Source: Hybos culiciformis (Eukaryota > Arthropoda > Insecta > Diptera > Hybotidae). Taken from it: a stretch of 64,000 bases of DNA. Positions within the stretch are counted from its first letter, which is position 1. Every line of letters starts with the position of its first letter. The DNA lies in NCBI GenBank assembly GCA_964007475.1, contig OZ023275.1:35893381-35957380 (forward strand). The letters are read 5' to 3'. Below are positions 58,401 through 64,000 of this stretch, piece after piece. Made by a program: the position numbers and the translations under genes. The notes under the pieces were generated by a model. It ran no database searches, was not told where the DNA came from, and saw only the letters and a list, made by a program, of their open reading frames with translations.

Positions 58401-61358
58401 ATATTTTATATGTATATGTTTTATATACATTAATTTGTATTTTATTATATACATTAAGATACATTGTTTTTAAAGGTGAACAAATCTTAATTATTGTTTT
58501 ATTGATTTTCAATTTGACTATAAATCTGATTTTATGCCCATAATAATAGAATTACTTATGTATATGATCTTAAAGTTTCATTTTATTGAAGTTTTCTTAT
58601 ATAATACTCTTTATAAAACTATAATACCTATATTTGAAAATTAATTACAAATATTAGATAGAATCAAGAATTTAAGATAAAAAAAAAACAAAACTTAAAT
58701 AGAAACTTTTTCTTTATTAGGATAAATGATTAAAACATTAAGCTTATTAGGCATTAAAGTTAATTTGAAATTGATTTCAAAAGGAAATAGCAATAAATTA
58801 TTAATCTTCTTAGTTTTAAAAGTTTCTTTTTTTTTTTTATTATTGATTCTATATGATCATAATAATAATTTTATAATTCGATTTTATGTTTCTATTTGGG
58901 TCTTGATTTAATTTCAGGAATAAAAAAAAAAACATGTTTTTTTTATTATTAACATTTTTGTTTGTAACTAAGTTGATCTTATGGTTTATTTTTGCTTATT
59001 AACATAAAAATTAATTTTGCTTTGTTTTATAATTGTTGAATTTCTAATTATGGTACAGTTTTTTTTATCATATTTTCAGATCTGAATTTAGAAAATATTT
59101 AGTCTATCGTGAATGTATTTTCTGACTTACATTTTTAGTATGAAATGCTAAAAAAAATAGTTAATTATTGATTACTTACTCTATTTAAATAGGTAGGTAC
59201 ATTAATTATAAATAATAAATGAATGGTATAAAAGGTCGAAATAAAATCTTTAGTTTCAAATAAAATGGTATTAACTTAAAAAAAATTAATTTGTAGATAT
59301 TCAACATACCTTACATGACGTAAGGTTGATTTCTCGTATTACTTTTTGTTTTATTTGCATATTTGAAATCGATACATACATTTATATACATACTTATATT
59401 CAAAATAAATAAAATAACAATATAAAAAATGTCTCGACATATTATATTTATAAACAAAAAATGTGTTAATCTTTATTTGTTTTTTTTTTTAACCATAATG
59501 GTTTTTTAGATTTATTTATATTTTGTAAATACAAATACATAGGACTGCGTGCAAAATTTCTTAAAATAACAAATTAAATAATGTTTTGAAAATATGATAT
59601 TTAATAAAAAAAATAAAAAATTACTGTGATCTTAATATATGTAAATGTTAAATACAGTAACTGTGGATTGTTGGTTAGCATGTAAAGAAAACTGACGAAC
59701 ATATTCTGAATTATCATATATAGTAATAATAATGGTTATATTATAGGTTATAATGCAAAAGTTATACTTTCAAAATAAATTTAATAAAAAATAATGTTAC
59801 TATTCATAGTGGGAACTTGTATTAAAACTACTATTAAACCAACAAAATGATGAGCAATCTACAGCTACTACTATACGCTTCTATTACAGAGCAGGAAATA
59901 ACTATTTCATAATCCATATATAACATAAAATTGTTCAAATAAAAAGATCGAAAGATCGAAAATACTTATACAAATATAACTTTGATCAAGAATGCCTGCG
60001 TTAAATCCTATTTTCTTTATTTTGGCTTATGTTTGTGGCCTTAATGGTTTTTTTTTGGAATTTTACATCATAGAAATAAAATCAATGTTTAACTTTCAAG
60101 ATTAATGTGAAACGCTTAAATAATATCGAAATTATGAATATATGTACTTAATATAATTTTATTAATATTTTTTTGTCTGATTTAATATAAATCCAGTTTC
60201 TTTTATACAATATCGCTTTTTTTCTCTTTCTTTTTGATATAAATACTCTGTATATCAAATAGGATTTGTAATAAATGCTTCTGGAATTAAAAATCCAAAA
60301 AAAATAAAAATAAAAATAAGTATCTTAAAAATGGGAAACATAAAATTAAATAACCATCAAATTAATAAAAAAGAAAAGGAAAAATTTCCCATATTTCCAA
60401 AAATTTCAGAATAGGTAGAATATGTAACAATGACAATTAACTATTTGATTTTCATTTGATTTTTTTTTTTTTAAATAATTCAAACTATACATTGTACAAT
60501 AAATTTTATTACTTTCAAGAGATATATAAGCCGAGTATTTTTATTTTTTTATTCTTGTATTGAATTTATAATATTTGAAACATCAAAGCGTTGTATATCG
60601 TCTGTTGATTTTCTAGGCGAGAAAAAAAACTATTAATAATGTAACAAAACACTTTTGTAATAGCAAAAATCACTACACTCTGATTTTGACTATTCCTATG
60701 CGAAAATATCCATCTACTAAGCTGTTAACATTGCTTTAAGCTATAAAATGCTTCTAGGGATCCCATGGAATATGGATTAATCTAATATAGCAGGAAAATA
60801 TAATTGAATACTAGCTATTAGACCTTGAGGTCGTTGAAAACTTATGCAGCACAACTTAATTTGTTCTTTCCAATTGTTTCCGAATAGAATTTTATTTAAT
60901 TTTTTTATTTTAATCTGAAATTAACAAAAGTACAAAGAATAATTTCATTTAAAATGTTAAAAAAAAATAAAAAATAAATAAAAAAACCTTATTTAATTTT
61001 TTAATTAGATACTGTACACTTCAAAATTGTAGGTATGAAAAATATGAAACTCATTAAAAATTTAAAAAAAATAATTAAATAAAATATAAAACTAATAAAA
61101 TAATAAACACAAACGTGTCATTTGCGAGTTCTTCTAAAAGCTGTAAAATGTTGATTGAAAAATATTATTTTTTAGCTCATTTTGTATCAAAAATTAAAAA
61201 ACGGACTATATGTTTTTGTTTAATATCCGTCCGTCACTAAATTGGTTGTAACTTATGAACTAATGAATCTTTTTTATTCTTTAAATGCCAAAACATGCGC
61301 GATCTCATTCAATTTCACCTCGATTAAAATTTGGGATTCTATTATTTCAGGTTCCGGA
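55481..61358. other. Gene-poor A/T-rich DNA
   Basis: No gene is supported. Frames at 58312-58512 and 58726-58911 are A/T-type chance frames. Confidence 0.6.
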
Positions 61359-61366
61359 GTTAGAGG

Positions 61367-62295
61367 TAGGGATCGCAATACCGGGATCCCGGGATCCCGG
61401 TATTTCGGAAAAAAACCAAGGAAAATCAATACCGGTATTATATTTGTCAAAACCGGTATTTCGGTATTTAAATTTTTTTCTGAGGATTTATAATTCAATA
61501 TTTTTTGATATTTTTAGTAGATTGTTTTTTATAATTACAAACAAGTGCGGTTACTAAAAAAATAAAAGTTTTAAGAGCCCTCGACGTGAAATTCTGTTTT
61601 CTATTTTTGCAGTTTTTTTTTGTTTTATTTTACAGCAAATAAACGGCCGTGAAAAATGCGCCAAAAATTGTACCAGAAAATCACAAAACTATATTTGAAT
61701 TTTATTTCTGTGCAGAAACTGTAATTTATCATAAAAATTAAAAAATTCTTAGAAAAAAATGAAATTCATTAAAAATTGTTTAGGAAATTAAAGAAATTCA
61801 AAATTCCACGTCACCAGCCCTGGAGAGTGATATTTTAGCTTTATTTCTGCGCTTGAGATTTTTTATTATCTTTTTCCTTTACTTCAGAGCCAGTTATATA
61901 CTCTCTAACATATCAAAAAATCACTTCAGTCTAGATTGTAGTAACCCTACAATCAAGCCAAACTAAGACCAAGTTTTTGCAATTTTTCACATTGAGGGCT
62001 CTTAATAGTTTGTTGTGTGTAGTTGCATTTGTATTTACTTAAATATTTTAACAATTCTGCTGATTTAGTGTGAAAGTATTTTTTTTAAATTATTGGAGGT
62101 TGCAATTAGCAGTGGGTATGTTTTTTATTAATTAAATAATTTTTGTTTCATTTTTATAATAATTATTATAGGTATTTTTTATTTTGAGAAATATTATTTT
62201 TTGGAATACCGGTATTAAAACCGGGATCCCGGTATCAGTAAAGTTCAATACCGAAATACCGGTATTGGTTTTTTTTGCTTTTTTTGCAATCCCTA
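61367..62295. mobile_element. hAT-type element, 929 bp including a nested MITE
   Basis: The ends TAGGGATCGCAATACCGG and, inverted, TAGGGATTGCAA share a 12-base terminal repeat. A perfect 8-base target duplication GTTAGAGG flanks it (61359-61366 and 62296-62303). ACCGGTATT and CCGGGATCCCGG words repeat near both ends as subterminal motifs. Removing the nested element leaves about 500 bases, so it was a non-autonomous copy. Open frames here are shadows of the repeats. Confidence 0.9.
61575..62001. mobile_element. TTAA-flanked MITE nested inside the hAT element, 427 bp
   Basis: GAGCCCTCGACGTGAAA at the left and, inverted, GAGCCCTCAATGTGAAA at the right form the ends, with TTAA on each side (61571-61574 and 62002-62005). 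TTAA is the usual piggyBac target, although the termini do not begin with the CCC usual for that group, so the superfamily is open. A deleted relative is at 32786-32900. Confidence 0.75.
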
Positions 62296-62303
62296 GTTAG
62301 AGG

Positions 62304-63333
62304 CTCTCAACCAGCAATGGGTTTAAATAATTTTTATAAATTTTAAATTTTATGAAAGTGAGTAGATAGATGTCGATTAATGGAACTTGGAAAAATATTT
62401 AGAGCCTAATGACTGAGACTAGGGTTTGGGTTTATTATATTTGTGTATACAACTAAAGTGGTATAATGATATTCAAAGGCCCCACACTTCATTTATAAGA
62501 TACTGTTCTATATATTTTTTTCTCAATTTTCAAAATCATAAGTTGCTAAAAAGAAAAATACACACAACCTTCATTTTTGGATTTTGCACTTAAAATAATA
62601 AAAAAAAAAAAAAACAGAAATTATATTTATTTTTATTTTAAAAATGTCTCGATTTAATTATGAAAAATATTTTTATTTGCATAATTGTTTAATTTTGTTT
62701 TATTTTCACTCTTTCGTTTATTTCGTAAAAAATTCATTAAAAAAAAACAAATTATAGCGCGTGATATTATTATTATTTTGTTTATTTATTTATATTTTTT
62801 TTTTGCTTTGGTTTTATTTCTGTTTTGTGGGTTTTTAAGTTTTTGAAACTTTGAATGAGTTTCATTCATAAAGTTTTTCGTGTTTTTATTTATTTGAGCA
62901 AAAAAAAAAAAAGGGAGGCTGAATGCTAAAAATGGGAAAAAAAAAATTATCATGATTTAATTTTAAAGGAATATTTTTTTTTTGTTTTCAGTATTAATTT
63001 AAATATATTTTTTTTTAGACAAAATTATAATTTATATTATTTTCGTTGTCTTTGTTGTATGTTTTATTTTTCTTTTTAACCAAAGTCTGCTGTTATGACG
63101 GAGAGAATAAATGTCTTCATTTAAAAATTGAATTAAGGGAGAAAATTTTCGATTTAATTTTACCTTGATTTAAATCAAAATAAAAATGATAAAAAGGACT
63201 ATATGCTTTCATTAAATGCTTGTCTGTCAAAGTTCCATCAAAGTTTACAAAATTTTCCTTTGTTTAAAATTTACTATATACGAAAGTTTAGTATTGAGTA
63301 CATTTTATATTATCCCAAATAATTTAAATAATA
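62304..63333. other. A/T-rich DNA
   Basis: Directly after the hAT target site the sequence CTCTCAACCAGCAATGGGTT may be the right half of an interrupted open frame (see findings). The rest has no gene. Confidence 0.5.
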
Positions 63334-64000
63334 AAGGGTTTTCCAATAAGAGGTGTTATTTTGAATAGCCCGCTATTTCGGTAGCTGTCACTTTTGAAGC
63401 TGTTATTTTTTGACATTTGACAAGTAGAAACTACGCCATTACTAAAAATGGAACGACACACGCTTCAACAACGCATTGTTTGAAATTATAAAAATTCACT
63501 ACAAAAATGGTGAAAATTTTCCAGTCACAGTTCGCAAAACTAAAGCATTTTTGGGTCGTCCATTTCCACCTCGGTGGCTACGTCAACAAGCAAAATTGTC
63601 GCATCTGGGCCTCGGACAACCGAAAAGTTATTGTTGAGAAGCCTCTCCATCCTCAACGTGTGACTGTTTGGTGCAATTTATGGTCCGGCGGGGTCATTGG
63701 AGCTTACTTTTTCGAAAATGAGGTTGGATCAACAGTTACGGTGAATTGATTGCGCTATCGAGAGATGATTAATGATTTTTTATGGCCGGAGTTGGATGGT
63801 ATTGATCTGGACAACGTTTACTTTCAACAAGACGGCGCTACGTGCCACACAAGCAACGAAACCTTTGATCTTTTACGGGAAAAGTTTCCGGACCGTGTTA
63901 TCTCTCGAAGAGATGATCACAATTGGCCACCGAGATCTTGTGATGTAACACCTTGCGACTTCTTCCTTTGGGGCCACGTGAAAGATAAGGTCTACGCCAA
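63334..64000 (+). mobile_element. Mariner-type transposon, truncated by right edge
   Basis: The element begins near 63334 (AAGGGTTTTCCAATAAGAGG) directly after a TA, followed by about 110 bases of 5' sequence and a transposase remnant. The right inverted repeat is outside the window. Confidence 0.8.
63448..64000 (+). pseudogene. Mariner-type transposase, broken and internally deleted
   Basis: Transposase of the Tc1/mariner superfamily, which cuts and rejoins DNA with an Asp-Asp-Asp/Glu active site. The ATG at 63448 opens MERHTLQQRIV and meets a stop at 63481. The frame then shifts by one and reads FEIIKIHYKNGENFPVTVRK to about 63560. It next jumps to the frame of HFHLGGYVNKQNCRIWASDN (63561 onward). 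In relatives well over 100 residues separate these two parts, including the rest of the DNA-binding region and the first catalytic Asp just before HFHLGG, so a large internal deletion is inferred. A TGA at 63747 replaces a codon inside the conserved VN-LRYREM segment. Beyond it the frame continues with two catalytic-type Asp residues at 63831 (FQQDGATCHT) and 63942 (SCDVTPCDFF), 36 residues apart. It cannot encode active transposase. Confidence 0.88.

Overview
The window is strongly A+T-rich eukaryotic DNA, with long A and T homopolymer tracts, many short microsatellites and numerous small transposable-element remnants. It reads as an arthropod genome, most likely an insect and plausibly a fly. 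The reasons are the compact secreted S1 serine protease genes, a mariner-type transposase of the kind common in insects, several hAT-type non-autonomous elements, and introns and intergenic DNA made of A/T-rich sequence. Nothing in it is bacterial: there are no operons, ribosome binding sites or CRISPR arrays.

The only complete genes I can support firmly are three intronless S1 serine protease paralogs, all on the + strand (5854-6756, 8111-9061, 18597-19406). Each has a signal peptide, an Arg|Val-Ile-Gly-Gly activation site, an intact His/Asp/Ser triad and three disulfides. All three have Ala in place of the usual oxyanion-hole Gly193 and have Ser or Gly at the S1 specificity position. They share an initiator-like block 33-38 bases before the ATG. 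Genes 2 and 3 lie in a diverged segmental duplication (about 7.65-11.5 kb and 18.2-20.5 kb). Each copy has since gained its own small transposon. Gene 2 alone carries a C-terminal hydrophobic tail that suggests membrane or GPI anchoring.

The rest is gene-poor. Mobile elements with visible target-site duplications are: hAT-type elements at 9339-9826, 27755-28321 and 61367-62295 (perfect 8-bp duplications) and 13634-13991 (6 of 8); a PIF/Harbinger-like MITE at 19716-20056 (TTA); TA-flanked elements at 25497-25909 and 34054-34913; and a TTAA-flanked element nested in the last hAT copy (61575-62001). A broken mariner-type transposase runs off the right edge (63334-64000). The left edge (1-683) is a dense array of about 25 inverted 13-base words forming serial palindromes.

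Between about 36 and 52 kb several short open segments are bounded by good splice signals. The best cluster is on the + strand at 36.97-42.35 kb, and there is a last-exon-like segment on the - strand at 45.67 kb. They suggest one or more genes with tiny exons in large A/T-rich introns, or their decayed remains. I do not recognise the product, and these calls are tentative.
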